Part shown: in pieces, positions 7,380 to 13,261 of the stretch
How positions within the stretch are numbered: the first letter of the stretch is position 1
How the letters are laid out: the number at the start of each line of letters is the position of its first letter
Virus record (IMG/VR): IMGVR_UViG_3300025326_000238
Location: 1 to 20,769 of that record
DNA length: 20,769 bases
Direction: 5' to 3' (one strand)
Origin: a virus
Notes under the pieces: generated by a model
Databases searched by the model: none
What the model was told of the DNA's origin: nothing
Seen by the model: the letters and a program-made list of their open reading frames with translations, nothing else
Program-made: the position numbers and the translations under genes

Positions 7380-8017
7380 TCGAAGACTGTCCAATCTTCC
7401 TGCTCCCCGATCTTGAGATTGTGCTTCGCTTCCAGATAGGCTTTGTTCTTCAGCCGGATTCCCTCGTAGCCTGGGATCTCCCATCTCGTCTTCCCCCAAT
7501 GGTGCTTTACCGGAATGGATGACTTCTCAATCCTGAAGCCTAGCTTTGCGGCCCTGAAACAGTAGTCCGCATCATCAAAGCCGCAGATCTCAAAGTTCTC
7601 ATCGAACAGCCCGACCTCATTACGGACCTCACGGGGGATGGCGAATAGCCACAGTCCTAACCACCTCATATCTTTATGGATGATGAGCTGGTTCCCCCAC
7701 AAAGTATCAGGAGTCATCCAGGCTAAGGATTCACGGATTGAACCTGTAGCTGTGATGTCATTGTTCAGGATGATGTACCAATCAGATTCCAGTTGACTAT
7801 CCGCTGAAGCAATCCCGAAGTTGATCGCCTTGGAGTAACAGACTCTTTCCAGAGATTGGATGATGTGTGCTCCCTTCTCTTGGGGATACGGAGGATCGGA
7901 GGCGTTGTCTATTACGAAAAGATCTATCCCCGGATCAAAGGAGAGGATGGATCTTATGGCAGGACGGGTGAACTCCTCCCATTGGTTGATGCCGACGAGG
8001 ATTACGACGGTGTTCAT
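7376..8017 (-). CDS. GT2 family glycosyltransferase (rhamnosyl-type layout)
   Basis: A 213-residue GT-A-fold glycosyltransferase. The first strand MNTVVILVGINQWEEF leads to the donor-binding VIDNAS (35-40). The DxD-equivalent is NND (85-87) inside WYIILNNDI, and the catalytic-base region is GFDDADYCFRAAKLG (146-160). A HH pair at 172-173 follows, as in WbbL-like GT2 enzymes. It lacks membrane helices. The ATG overlaps the stop of the upstream helical gene (ATGA). With the second GT2, the nucleotidyltransferase and FkbM gene it forms a small glycan-building set; donor and acceptor are unknown. Confidence 0.9.
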   Translation of the reverse strand: MNTVVILVGINQWEEFTRPAIRSILSFDPGIDLFVIDNASDPPYPQEKGAHIIQSLERVCYSKAINFGIASADSQLESDWYIILNNDITATGSIRESLAWMTPDTLWGNQLIIHKDMRWLGLWLFAIPREVRNEVGLFDENFEICGFDDADYCFRAAKLGFRIEKSSIPVKHHWGKTRWEIPGYEGIRLKNKAYLEAKHNLKIGEQEDWTVFD

Positions 8018-8325
8018 TCGTTGGCGTTTTCCATCGCTTCATTCGCCAACTCCACTATTGCTTCACCAAACATGACGCTGGCATTTCCGATGCCATCAAG
8101 GTCTTTCGCAAGAGATCCAATGATGTCCAACAGTTCAAGCACAAATGAACGCCATTCTGGATGAATAGGTGCCATGATCTGTCGGCACAAAGGAAGAACG
8201 ATATTGACCCGCCGCGTGTGAGTCAAGATGTGATCATGAATCCGTGTCATCTCATCCATTGCTGGTTTGAGTCGGTCAGAGAATTCTACAAACGCCTCCG
8301 CTTTCACTTGCCCCAGTTCGTCCAT
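8014..8325 (-). CDS. 103-residue helical protein of unknown function
   Basis: This protein begins MDELGQVKAEAFVEFSDRLK and is predicted by composition to be almost wholly alpha-helical, with an amphipathic C-terminal half (LLDIIGSLAKDLDGIGNASV). GAGAGG lies five bases before the ATG. The gene overlaps the end of the large glycosyltransferase gene by 22 bases and the start of the GT2 gene by four. No family is recognised. Its position suggests an accessory or scaffolding role for the neighbouring enzymes, without direct evidence. Confidence 0.7.
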   Translation of the reverse strand: MDELGQVKAEAFVEFSDRLKPAMDEMTRIHDHILTHTRRVNIVLPLCRQIMAPIHPEWRSFVLELLDIIGSLAKDLDGIGNASVMFGEAIVELANEAMENANE

Positions 8326-9728
8326 GAGTCCCTCTCGAATACATCAAGTGCAGAATTCGGCGTCAGATTGATTATTCGCCGTCCGTCTGCCTCGAATGCC
8401 CCTCTCGCCATCTGATACGCCTCTGCGCTTTTCTCCAGATCCGGCGCGTGCCACTTCGTCCCATCGGAGAAGTAGGACTCATCCGCATGATTCTTGTCAG
8501 GCCCTTGCGCAACAAGCTCCTGATTTGGATTTCCCTCAAACGAATACCGATGGTCAACCCCTACCAAGAGAATCATAGAGAAGCCCATCCAGTAAGCAAT
8601 TTGAAGACAGACGAACGTAACCGTGTGCCCCTCGTAAAGTCCTAATGTGGGATCGGGGAAGAACTTCCTATCCGCTAAGGACTGGATGGGGACTACCGCG
8701 GGTTGTTCCTTGATCGGATTCCCTCTTAAGTAATTCGCCGCCAGGAAGAACCTCCGCACCCTCCCCTTGTACTTCTGGATCATCCCAGCCCCGAATTGAT
8801 TTAGGACAAGGGGATTCACCGAACAGTAATAGGTTGGATAAAAGCCTTCCAAGTGCCTGATGGCATAGATGCGGTTAGTCCCGAATGAGGAATGCTTTTG
8901 AAGGAACTCAACCGGGATCTCCTTGAGAGAAGGTCCGTTGCCAATGACGATGCAAGTCTCTCCCTTATGGGAATCCTTCAGTTCGGCCCACTTTGAATTG
9001 TCCTCTTGGAACCACGGCTCCGGATTCATACGTGCTTTCTCGTCTGGGATCAATAGATTCTGTCTCATCAGCCAGGGCTTCTCGTCAATCCAGAGAATGT
9101 CCTGATGAGGGGGAACGATCCTCATATCACAATAGAGTTTGATCCCCGCAGCTCTACAGATTTCAGAGAAGTACCAATCCTCTCCCAAGAAGGTATCCGA
9201 AGAATCCTCGTACTTCATTCGGAACCAGGGATAGTGAAAGCCCTTCTCCTCCAGTTCCATGAACACCTTACGCCGAATGCAGATTGCTGCGGACCCAATG
9301 ATGTCCACTTCCAAGAGACCGGGCTTCCATTCGACGGGTTGTTTGAGATCCTCCCCATCTAAGACATACGCCTGGGGATCGTAGGGTTCTCCCCTCCTGA
9401 ATGCCAAAGCACCCACCACTGGCATATCATCTTCAATCAACCGTAAGACAACATCATGAGGCTGTAAGTGGTCTGTATCTAACATGATGAGGGCAGATTC
9501 AGGATCAGTAGTGATGTCCATGAACTTCTTGGCTATTCGGTTTCTGGAAACATCAACCCGCGCGTATGGGTGTCTGATTCGCCTGACGCCATGCAGTGCG
9601 CAGAATGCTGCCACATCCTCCCGCGCATCAGTAGCCTCAGCGGAAATAGACCGTTCATTGAGAACGGCATACCAATGCTGAGGCTTGTTCTCTAACTTCC
9701 GATGTGATCTGCGGGTTCGTTTACTCAC
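8304..9728 (-). CDS. two-domain protein: GT-A glycosyltransferase fused to DUF115/MptE-like (sialyltransferase-like) domain
   Basis: A 474-residue protein with two halves. Residues about 18-215 look like a GT-A glycosyltransferase: SALIMLDTDHLQPHD with a DTD metal motif (84-86), a PVVGALAFRRGEP strand, DIIGSAAICIRRKVF and GEDWYFSEICRAAG. Residues about 255-460 carry CIVIGNGPSLKEIP (259-272), SFGTNRIYAI, and ILLVGVDHRY (386-395). That set is shared by DUF115/MAF-type proteins and resembles the GNGPSL loop of GT42 sialyltransferases. DUF115 proteins are linked to glycan (often nonulosonate) transfer in other bacteria. The start is GTG, overlapping a tiny upstream ORF. It heads the glycan cassette, and no membrane segment or signal peptide is seen. 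Confidence 0.82.
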   Translation of the reverse strand: MSKRTRRSHRKLENKPQHWYAVLNERSISAEATDAREDVAAFCALHGVRRIRHPYARVDVSRNRIAKKFMDITTDPESALIMLDTDHLQPHDVVLRLIEDDMPVVGALAFRRGEPYDPQAYVLDGEDLKQPVEWKPGLLEVDIIGSAAICIRRKVFMELEEKGFHYPWFRMKYEDSSDTFLGEDWYFSEICRAAGIKLYCDMRIVPPHQDILWIDEKPWLMRQNLLIPDEKARMNPEPWFQEDNSKWAELKDSHKGETCIVIGNGPSLKEIPVEFLQKHSSFGTNRIYAIRHLEGFYPTYYCSVNPLVLNQFGAGMIQKYKGRVRRFFLAANYLRGNPIKEQPAVVPIQSLADRKFFPDPTLGLYEGHTVTFVCLQIAYWMGFSMILLVGVDHRYSFEGNPNQELVAQGPDKNHADESYFSDGTKWHAPDLEKSAEAYQMARGAFEADGRRIINLTPNSALDVFERDSWTNWGK

Positions 9729-9780
9729 ATCTCGGCCCCGGAAGAATCCAAGCTAGAAATCGAAGCAACCATTCCTTCAT
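9721..9780 (-). CDS. possible 19-residue peptide ORF
   Basis: A tiny frame, MKEWLLRFLAWILPGPRCE, starts with an ATG that overlaps the stop of the 33-residue membrane ORF (ATGA). It ends over the GTG start of the large glycosyltransferase gene. It could be a real amphipathic peptide or simply a coupling device that carries ribosomes to the GTG start, which lacks a strong ribosome binding site of its own. Evidence is only positional. Confidence 0.25.
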   Translation of the reverse strand: MKEWLLRFLAWILPGPRCE

Positions 9781-9878
9781 GGCCCACTACTCAAAGAACG
9801 ATACGCCACATAGATCGTCCCGGCAAAGAAGATAGCCCATGCTAACCATAGAATAAACGCGCTAACTTTTTGCTTCAC
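9777..9878 (-). CDS. 33-residue single-pass membrane protein, GTG start
   Basis: A GTG at 9878, inside the end of the ribbon-helix-helix gene, opens a frame coding (M)KQKVSAFILWLAWAIFF and ending AYRSLSSGP. A positively charged start is followed by about 20 hydrophobic residues, a clear single transmembrane segment, then a short polar tail. It fills the gap between the regulator and the glycosyltransferase operon. There is no strong ribosome binding site; translation would be by coupling. It might anchor the glycosyltransferases to the membrane, or be a lysis-type peptide, but neither is shown. Confidence 0.45.
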   Translation of the reverse strand: MKQKVSAFILWLAWAIFFAGTIYVAYRSLSSGP

Positions 9879-10023
9879 GCTTGCTCAGTTTGAGATAGGC
9901 TTCCTTGATGAGCTGCCGTAGTACCGCAGACATAGAACGGTCCTGGTCCTTGGCTAGCTCAAGAAGCATTCGGCGGTCTTCGGGGTCGGTTTGGAACGTG
10001 GTGAGCTTCAGTTCGGCTTCCAT
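9862..10023 (-). CDS. ribbon-helix-helix (Arc/MetJ-like) DNA-binding protein
   Basis: From the ATG at 10023 this is a 53-residue protein. It has a short beta strand (ELKLTTFQTD), a helix (PEDRRMLLELAKDQ), a turn and a second helix (SMSAVLRQLIKEAYLKL), the size and pattern of a ribbon-helix-helix repressor that binds DNA as dimers through the paired strands. A TTG seven codons upstream lies inside the -10 box and cannot be the start. It is the first gene of the leftward operon, beside a palindrome formed by two -35 boxes, so autoregulation and control of the divergent promoter pair is a reasonable inference. The ATG is about three bases from the expected transcript start. Confidence 0.75.
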   Translation of the reverse strand: MEAELKLTTFQTDPEDRRMLLELAKDQDRSMSAVLRQLIKEAYLKLSKREAKS

Positions 10024-10032
10024 CCTAGAGGG

Positions 10033-10060
10033 ATTATAGACCAATTACTTGACTTGTCAA
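10033..10060 (-). promoter_or_regulatory. near-consensus sigma-70 promoter for the leftward operon
   Basis: Reading leftward, a perfect TTGACA (complement of 10055-10060) is followed by 16 bases and a perfect TATAAT (complement of 10033-10038). The expected start, an A near 10026, lies three bases before the ATG of the ribbon-helix-helix gene, so the mRNA would be leaderless or nearly so. No other promoter of this quality was seen on this strand, so it may serve the whole glycan/packaging block, probably under repression. Confidence 0.85.
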
Positions 10061-10061
10061 G
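10048..10061. promoter_or_regulatory. palindromic operator candidate made of back-to-back -35 boxes
   Basis: CTTGACTTGTCAAG is a perfect inverted repeat (CTTGAC and GTCAAG with TT between). The left half is the -35 box of the rightward promoter and the right half is the -35 box of the leftward promoter, directly adjoining. A dimer binding here would block or switch both promoters. The ribbon-helix-helix protein encoded next to it is the obvious candidate ligand; this is inference. Confidence 0.6.
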
Positions 10062-10077
10062 GGTTTGGGTGTACGAT
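10049..10077 (+). promoter_or_regulatory. rightward sigma-70 promoter for the early operon
   Basis: TTGACT (10049-10054), a 17-base spacer and TACGAT (10072-10077) give a good sigma-70 promoter. The expected start near 10085 leaves a leader of about 24 bases to the ATG at 10109, with AGGAG at 10098-10102. A direct repeat GTGTAC (10069-10074 and 10079-10084), spaced exactly one helical turn (10 bp), overlaps the -10 box and start region and could be a second regulator site. Confidence 0.75.
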
Positions 10078-10108
10078 AGTGTACAGTAGACACTGAGAGG
10101 AGAACACC

Positions 10109-10288
10109 ATGAACCCACGAATTGAGTACCAAGGCTACACCATTGTCGTACACTCTCCAGAGCCTCATTGGTACATGGCTGAGATCCTGCGCAACGACAA
10201 GTCCCTTGGAATGACACGCCCCTACTACACCGTAGACGCCGCAAGGGGTGATGCCCTAATCGTGATCGCCAAGTTGAACAGGAAGTAG
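10109..10288 (+). CDS. 59-residue early protein, unknown
   Basis: First gene of the rightward operon, with AGGAG six bases before the ATG. The protein begins MNPRIEYQGYTIVVHSPEPH and continues WYMAEILRND with a C-terminal helix DAARGDALIVIAKLNRK. The pattern (short beta strands from YQGYTIVV and YMAEIL, then a helix) is like many small phage early proteins of a beta-beta-alpha kind. No family can be named. Being promoter-proximal, it would be among the first made after infection or induction. Confidence 0.75.
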   Translation: MNPRIEYQGYTIVVHSPEPHWYMAEILRNDKSLGMTRPYYTVDAARGDALIVIAKLNRK

Positions 10289-10342
10289 CTCGGCCCTCCC
10301 GCCTGCTTCCAAACTCTTTGGAGGCAGGAAGGCTAGACCGAG
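10289..10342 (+). ncRNA. structured intergenic RNA hairpin
   Basis: Immediately after the stop codon, CCTGCTTCCAAA (10302-10313) and TTTGGAGGCAGG (10317-10328) form a 12-bp stem, with one G-U pair, around a CTC loop. An outer CTCGG (10289-10293) / CCGAG (10338-10342) can close the whole element. The 3' outer strand runs into the AGGAG ribosome binding site of the next small ORF. There is no T-run, so it is not a standard intrinsic terminator. It may protect the 3' end of the upstream message, act as a processing site, or control the downstream ORF. Confidence 0.5.
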
Positions 10343-10351
10343 GAGAACCCA

Positions 10352-10402
10352 ATGTCTCAGCATACAGCAGGACCAATTGAACTGAGTGATGGCACGTCCT
10401 AA
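10352..10402 (+). CDS. possible 16-residue peptide ORF
   Basis: A strong AGGAG (10341-10345) lies six bases before an ATG that opens MSQHTAGPIELSDGTS and a stop. It is placed between the hairpin and the next gene. The good ribosome binding site is the only support. A small hairpin, AGCTTG-AAC-CAAGCT (10407-10421), follows it. It may be a leader peptide for the downstream gene or chance. Confidence 0.3.
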   Translation: MSQHTAGPIELSDGTS

Positions 10403-10443
10403 TTGCAGCTTGAACCAAGCTTCGCCCTACCAAGGAGACTGAC

Positions 10444-10878
10444 ATGAAACCCCTAGATTTCGCCTATGATGACGGAGGACGCCAAGAAGCTGGATATATC
10501 GGCTATACGGGCGATTGTGCCTGCCGAGCTGTGGCTATTGCCTTGCAACGTCCCTACCAAGAGATCTACCGAGAACTGTCCTCATATGCTCAACTCGAAC
10601 GGCCGCGCGGGCGGGGTCGTCGATCACATGCTAGAACTGGCTACCACGCTCGAACGCTGCGCAAATACCTCGCTGACCACGGGTGGAATTGGCATCCCAC
10701 AATGCAGGTAGGTCAAGGCTGTCAGACTCATCTCCGCGCTAATGAATTACCAAGAGGCCGTCTCATCACACAGGTGAGTAAACACTACGTCGCAGTCATT
10801 GACGGCACGATGCACGATATATCAGATCCCAGCCGCAATGGTACACGCTGTGTATACGGCTATTGGAGTCAATCATGA
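10444..10878 (+). CDS. conserved phage protein with papain-like Cys/His layout
   Basis: A 144-residue protein with AAGGAG before the ATG. It carries TGDCACRAVAIALQRPYQEI (C25 at the start of a long helix), a middle RTGYHARTLRKYLADHGW, LPRGRLITQVSKHYVAVIDG (H114, D120) and SRNGTRCVYGYW near the end. The Cys-at-helix-start plus His-on-strand plus Asp order resembles papain-like cysteine hydrolases. I recall similar proteins as uncharacterised members of phage early regions. Activity is not proven, and a role in modifying host proteins early in infection is speculative. Confidence 0.7.
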   Translation: MKPLDFAYDDGGRQEAGYIGYTGDCACRAVAIALQRPYQEIYRELSSYAQLERPRGRGRRSHARTGYHARTLRKYLADHGWNWHPTMQVGQGCQTHLRANELPRGRLITQVSKHYVAVIDGTMHDISDPSRNGTRCVYGYWSQS

Positions 10879-11078
10879 AACCCCTTGATGAACGTCTCAG
10901 GAATCTCAAACTCATCCGCCCTCCAGCTCTCTATACCTTCTTGGAGCAGTGCGCGGACCAAGCTACCTCCTTGCAGATCCAGGTCCGTTGTCTCCAGAAG
11001 GCCAATGCAGAGCTTGTGGATCAACTCAACTCACTCTATTGGGTCCGAGAAAGAGAGCACATGGATGTCCCCTTCTAG
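10875..11078 (+). CDS. 67-residue coiled-coil early protein
   Basis: The ATG at 10875 overlaps the previous stop (ATGA) and has GGAG six bases upstream; a TTG four codons earlier is less likely. The protein begins MKPLDERLRNLKLIRPPALY and its second half (LQIQVRCLQKANAELVDQLN) has the heptad pattern of a short coiled coil. No family recognised. Its first four residues match the start of the preceding protein (MKPLD), probably by chance. Confidence 0.65.
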   Translation: MKPLDERLRNLKLIRPPALYTFLEQCADQATSLQIQVRCLQKANAELVDQLNSLYWVREREHMDVPF

Positions 11079-11145
11079 ATCAACCCTCGTCATCGTGGTT
11101 CTCTGGGCCCTGTTCATCATCTTTGGGATATTGGAGGCGCAATGA
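11065..11145 (+). CDS. 26-residue membrane peptide
   Basis: The frame MSPSRSTLVIVVLWALFIIF followed by GILEAQ has one clear transmembrane segment after a short positively charged start. It overlaps the end of the coiled-coil gene and its TGA overlaps the next start as ATGA. The ribosome binding site is weak (GAGAG about 9 bases upstream). Such peptides are common in phage early regions and are usually missed; function unknown. Confidence 0.45.
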   Translation: MSPSRSTLVIVVLWALFIIFGILEAQ

Positions 11146-11372
11146 CCCCCGACGTTCCGCACCAGTGGATTCTCGATAAGCTGACCGCCCTTTGCCTCAT
11201 GGGTGAAATGGATAAAGAGGAAGTAGACAGAATCTATGCCCTGTTTGTCCAGCGCTTCCCAGATGAAGTGGCACACATGAAGCTGGAACTAGCAATCCTT
11301 CGTGGATACTCGCCTTTCATGGACCTCGAACAGCAAGGGGATAACTACATCACGGAGTCAGCACGTGAGTAG
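11142..11372 (+). CDS. 76-residue early protein, unknown
   Basis: GGAGG precedes the ATG by five bases and the ATG overlaps the membrane peptide stop. The protein begins MTPDVPHQWILDKLTALCLM and appears mainly helical and acidic (MDKEEVDRIYALFVQRFPDE). No domain recognised. It overlaps the next gene by eight bases. Confidence 0.7.
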   Translation: MTPDVPHQWILDKLTALCLMGEMDKEEVDRIYALFVQRFPDEVAHMKLELAILRGYSPFMDLEQQGDNYITESARE

Positions 11373-11583
11373 CTTCACCGCCAAGTTCCCCGGTAGGTGC
11401 GGTATCTGCCGTATGCGTATCCGCAAAGGAGATGAAGTCGTTTGGATCCCACCTACCAACATCGAACTTCCTGATCCCTACGACTACGAGAAGCAACAGG
11501 GAGGCGGGAAGAAACTCATGACTACCAAACTCGTGCACGCATCCTGTCAGCGCATCATGGAAGGAAAGGAAGCAGATGAGTGA
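11365..11583 (+). CDS. small zinc-ribbon phage protein (CxxC...HxxC)
   Basis: The likely start is a GTG at 11365 with GGAG seven bases upstream, overlapping the previous stop, giving 72 residues. The protein begins (M)SSFTAKFPGRCGICRMRIRK with C12 and C15, then GDEVVWIP, and ends LVHASCQR with H58 and C61: a single zinc-binding knuckle. This FTAKFPG-CxxC-...-VHxxC form is a familiar small phage protein type. Its role is unknown; nucleic-acid or protein binding is likely. Confidence 0.75.
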   Translation: MSSFTAKFPGRCGICRMRIRKGDEVVWIPPTNIELPDPYDYEKQQGGGKKLMTTKLVHASCQRIMEGKEADE

Positions 11584-11827
11584 CCCGTGGAAGATGACAA
11601 GGCTGCTTTTTGATGATTTGCGGGCTCCTGTTGTCGTTCGTGATGATCCCGTTCGTGCGGCCAAACACCTCCGAGAATTGTTGGCCGACGCCGATGCGCT
11701 GCTGGCCCTAGTCATTCCAGCCCAGGAAGCCTTTGACTACTTCGAGGCCGACTATGACCAGCCCGAATGGTTTATGGCCCTTGAACGAGCATTGTCGCAT
11801 CTATCCCCGCATCTGAAAGGCGAATGA
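11576..11827 (+). CDS. 83-residue acidic helical early protein, unknown
   Basis: AAGGAAG precedes the ATG, which overlaps the previous stop by eight bases. The protein begins MSDPWKMTRLLFDDLRAPVV and has an Ala/Leu/Asp-rich helical centre (LRELLADADALLALVIPAQE) and acidic C-terminal part (YFEADYDQPEWFM). No family recognised. Confidence 0.7.
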   Translation: MSDPWKMTRLLFDDLRAPVVVRDDPVRAAKHLRELLADADALLALVIPAQEAFDYFEADYDQPEWFMALERALSHLSPHLKGE

Positions 11828-11828
11828 C

Positions 11829-12737
11829 ATGAACGAGGAATCTACCGACATCGTAGCTGTCCCCAATCAGGTTCAGTTAGGGACGATCCAGATGCGGCCC
11901 GAAGAAGTGATCGAACGGGCCTCTCAGATCGCCACGCAACTAGCCAAGATTATCAAGGATCGGCAGCTCTCAACTCGCATTCGGGACAAGGATCACGTCC
12001 GAGTGGAGGGCTGGACTACCCTGGGGGCCGTCCTGGGCGTCATCCCAAGAGAGCGGCAGACCACGAGGACCGAACAGGGATTCGAATCCTACGTTGAATT
12101 GATCCGTACCTCGGATGGTCTTGTAGTCGGAGGCGCTTCCGCTATCTGCTCTTGGGCCGAACCAAGATGGTCCAAGGCCGATGACTACGCGGTCAGGTCA
12201 ATGGCTATCACCAGAGCTACAGGGAAAGCCTACAGGCTGGGCTTCTCTTGGATCATGGTCCTAGCTGGTTACTCACCTACTCCAGCCGAGGAGATGGATC
12301 AGGTCATCGAAGGAGTGGTGAAAGAGACCAGCCCAAAAGCCAGTACGTCTCAGTCGTCAGCGGAAGCGGCCCAGCTTGGCAGAACCACGAAGCCGATGGA
12401 AACTGGTACGCCGAAAGCAGAGCCGACATCGCTGACTGGTACTAGGCAGAAGAACCAATGGCCTGATGCCCAGAAGATTCTCAAAACCCTAATGCAAGAT
12501 GGCCTGATCGACTCAGTTGAACACGCCGTGGGCATCCTGAACCACTCCGTGTTCATGAACGTGGCTGAGGGGAAGCTGGAGCTGTACGACATCGCCGTCT
12601 ATCTCTGCGGATGGCAGAGCCTACCCGAAAATCTCAGCACAAACGACAAGGCCGAACTCACCAATGAGAAGTACCTAGCCGGTGCCCCGAAAGAGTGGGA
12701 AGACGCCGCCAAGCATATCCTGGGGATGAAACTATGA
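11829..12737 (+). CDS. probable single-strand annealing protein (Erf/Rad52-like)
   Basis: Phage annealing proteins pair complementary single strands for recombination and end repair. In this 302-residue protein the core is DHVRVEGWTTLGAVLGVIPR (55-74), a strand pair SYVELIRTSDGLVVGGAS, and KADDYAVRSMAITRATGKAY (116-135) followed by LAGYSPTPAEEM. The S-M-A-x-T-R-A helix followed by LAGY/F-x-x-TPAEEM is shared with phage Erf/Rad52-type relatives I recall. Residues about 165-215 are a low-complexity Ser/Thr/Lys linker, and the C-terminal part is a separate small helical domain. The location in the early block with RNA ligase, nucleases and a replication initiator fits. A single-base gap separates it from the upstream stop. 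The family name is not certain. Confidence 0.6.
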   Translation: MNEESTDIVAVPNQVQLGTIQMRPEEVIERASQIATQLAKIIKDRQLSTRIRDKDHVRVEGWTTLGAVLGVIPRERQTTRTEQGFESYVELIRTSDGLVVGGASAICSWAEPRWSKADDYAVRSMAITRATGKAYRLGFSWIMVLAGYSPTPAEEMDQVIEGVVKETSPKASTSQSSAEAAQLGRTTKPMETGTPKAEPTSLTGTRQKNQWPDAQKILKTLMQDGLIDSVEHAVGILNHSVFMNVAEGKLELYDIAVYLCGWQSLPENLSTNDKAELTNEKYLAGAPKEWEDAAKHILGMKL

Positions 12738-13066
12738 GTGACGCACTCTTCGCCATCGGACTGACCGAAGCAAAAGCGGCGGCTGAGAAAGAGACGACGC
12801 TTCAGGCTCAGATGGATGCCGCAATGAAACTGATGCAACATCACTGGATGATCTTGGACGAGGACTTGCAGTTCCGTTGCGCGGTTGGCGCACTGCTCAT
12901 GATTGTGGATGAACAGACACAAGAGACGATCAAAGAGGAAATGGCGTCCCTCAAAGCACTATCGGCCTTGATGTCTGGAATCCCAGTAGACATGGAGCGT
13001 GTCACCGTTCCACAGAACCCATTGGGACTCATGAAACGATGGAAAGAGCTCAAGGTTCAGCCATGA
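12734..13066 (+). CDS. 110-residue helical early protein, unknown
   Basis: Starts ATGA over the annealing-protein stop with GGGGA seven bases upstream. The protein begins MSDALFAIGLTEAKAAAEKE and is helical, with QMDAAMKLMQHHWMILDEDL and a second helix EQTQETIKEEMASLKALSAL. No motif recognised. Coupling to the annealing protein suggests a recombination accessory role, by context only. Confidence 0.7.
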   Translation: MSDALFAIGLTEAKAAAEKETTLQAQMDAAMKLMQHHWMILDEDLQFRCAVGALLMIVDEQTQETIKEEMASLKALSALMSGIPVDMERVTVPQNPLGLMKRWKELKVQP

Positions 13067-13260
13067 CCACCAATGGCAGGAAGCGCCGCCTCGGAATGTC
13101 CCCCGAAGGACGGAGGATTCTACAGATGCGGAATGAAGCCATCTGGAAAGGATGGTCTGAGGGAGGCAAGTCATTCGGGACGCTGGCTTTGGAATTCCAA
13201 TTGGCGAGGTCCACGATCCAAAAGATCGTGGAACAGCAACGCAAGGGAAAGGAGCAGTGA
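13063..13260 (+). CDS. small helix-turn-helix protein
   Basis: A 65-residue protein whose ATG overlaps the previous stop. After a basic start (NGRKRRLGMSPEGRRILQ), residues about 28-57 read WKGWSEGGKSFGTLALEF and LARSTIQKIVEQQ. This is a homeodomain-like helix-turn-helix of the resolvase/transposase type, with the recognition helix at STIQKIVEQQ. Probably a DNA-binding regulator of phage genes; no enzymatic domain is attached. Confidence 0.7.
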   Translation: MTTNGRKRRLGMSPEGRRILQMRNEAIWKGWSEGGKSFGTLALEFQLARSTIQKIVEQQRKGKEQ

Positions 13261-13261
13261 G

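Noticed and set aside
10302-10328. intrinsic terminator after the first early gene
   Set aside because: The stem is strong but no T-run follows and the next genes need read-through.
10008-10445. 145-codon minus-strand frame across the divergent promoter
   Set aside because: It runs over both promoters and the 59-residue gene, and its translation is Ser/Arg/Cys-rich without a domain.
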